A stretch of 64,000 nt of DNA from Crossiella cryophila (GTDB taxonomy: Bacteria > Actinomycetota > Actinomycetes > Mycobacteriales > Pseudonocardiaceae). Position numbers and translations under genes: made by a program. The notes under the pieces are model-generated. The model did no database searches, was not told where the DNA came from, and saw only the letters and a program-made list of their open reading frames with translations. This document shows, in pieces, positions 63,961 to 64,000 of the stretch (position 1 is its first letter; each line of letters begins with the position of its first letter). The stretch spans positions 4,675,501 to 4,739,500 of the forward strand of contig NZ_JACHMH010000001.1 in NCBI RefSeq assembly GCF_014204915.1, in the 5' to 3' direction.

Positions 63961-64000
63961 ATGAGCAACGCTGTCGGACCGAACTTCCTCACGCTCCAGG
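63961..64000 (+). CDS. Start of next gene, truncated by window edge
   Basis: ATG at 63961 after GGGAGA opens MSNAVGPNFLTLQ and runs off the window. Too short to identify. Position after the LAL gene and the dyad suggests that it is a regulated target of this region. Confidence 0.55.
   Translation, partial: MSNAVGPNFLTLQ

Overview
The window is about 72% G+C with almost complete third-position G/C use, GTG/TTG starts and ATGA/TGATG/GTGA gene overlaps. It encodes a mycothiol-type formaldehyde dehydrogenase, a microbial transglutaminase, ECF sigma, LuxR/LAL and many TetR/LysR/LacI/MerR regulators. Together these point to the chromosome of a soil actinomycete, most likely of the Pseudonocardiales; I infer this from gene content and cannot place it more finely. 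No rRNA, tRNA, phage, insertion sequence or CRISPR array was seen.

Layout. 1-2 kb: the end of a secreted GH16 beta-glucanase, facing a secreted transglutaminase with a translationally coupled small protein. 2-7.5 kb: a TetR regulator divergent from a leucine/odd-chain acyl-CoA operon (carboxylase beta, carboxylase alpha, acyl-CoA dehydrogenase). 7.5-12.2 kb: ECF sigma factor coupled to a double-hotdog protein, a TenA/PqqC-like protein and a GGDEF plus HD-GYP membrane protein. 12.5-13.6 kb: an isolated unknown gene of atypical codon use. 13.7-18.2 kb: nrdA-nrdB ribonucleotide reductase under a cobalamin riboswitch; the small subunit has the residues of a class Ic (Chlamydia-type) enzyme. 18.2-21.3 kb: quinone reductase, LysR, lipoprotein, hypothetical. 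21.3-26 kb: a leftward cluster of MerR regulator, small exported peptide, anchored exported protein, MacB-like ABC ATPase, permease and lipoprotein, with three single-base frameshifts in the two exported-protein genes. 26-41 kb: secreted polysaccharide lyase, adhesin-like lipoprotein, cell-wall amidase with a striking upstream array of 7 TTGGCC motifs, MprAB-like two-component system, glycosidase with LacI, mycothiol formaldehyde detoxification pair, subtilisin-like protease, Na+/H+ antiporter.

41-48 kb: two paralogous LuxR regulators (one with a glycine-rich repeat insertion) around an FMN reductase with a consensus CRP-type site, a DHFR-like reductase, and a GXWXG protein coupled to an SGNH esterase. 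47.7-53.4 kb: a DesK/NarL-type two-component system with an odd orphan ORF between its genes, divergent from an ABC ATPase-FtsX permease pair that carries TTA codons. 53.5-56 kb: FHA protein, 2-hydroxyacid dehydrogenase and about 1 kb without a recognisable gene. 56-64 kb: a probable specialised-metabolism border (FAD amine/sarcosine-type oxidase, NmrA, cupin, TetR-SDR pair, guanidinium-type SMR exporter, large LAL regulator with two TTA codons), with three copies of a TCACG-N6-CGTGA dyad. The window ends 40 bases into the next gene.

Most genes are ordinary actinobacterial functions. The items most worth following are the class Ic reductase under B12 control, the TTGGCC array, the MerR-peptide-ABC cluster, the shared dyads of the right-hand region, and the dispersed palindrome GTCCA-N3-TGGAC.
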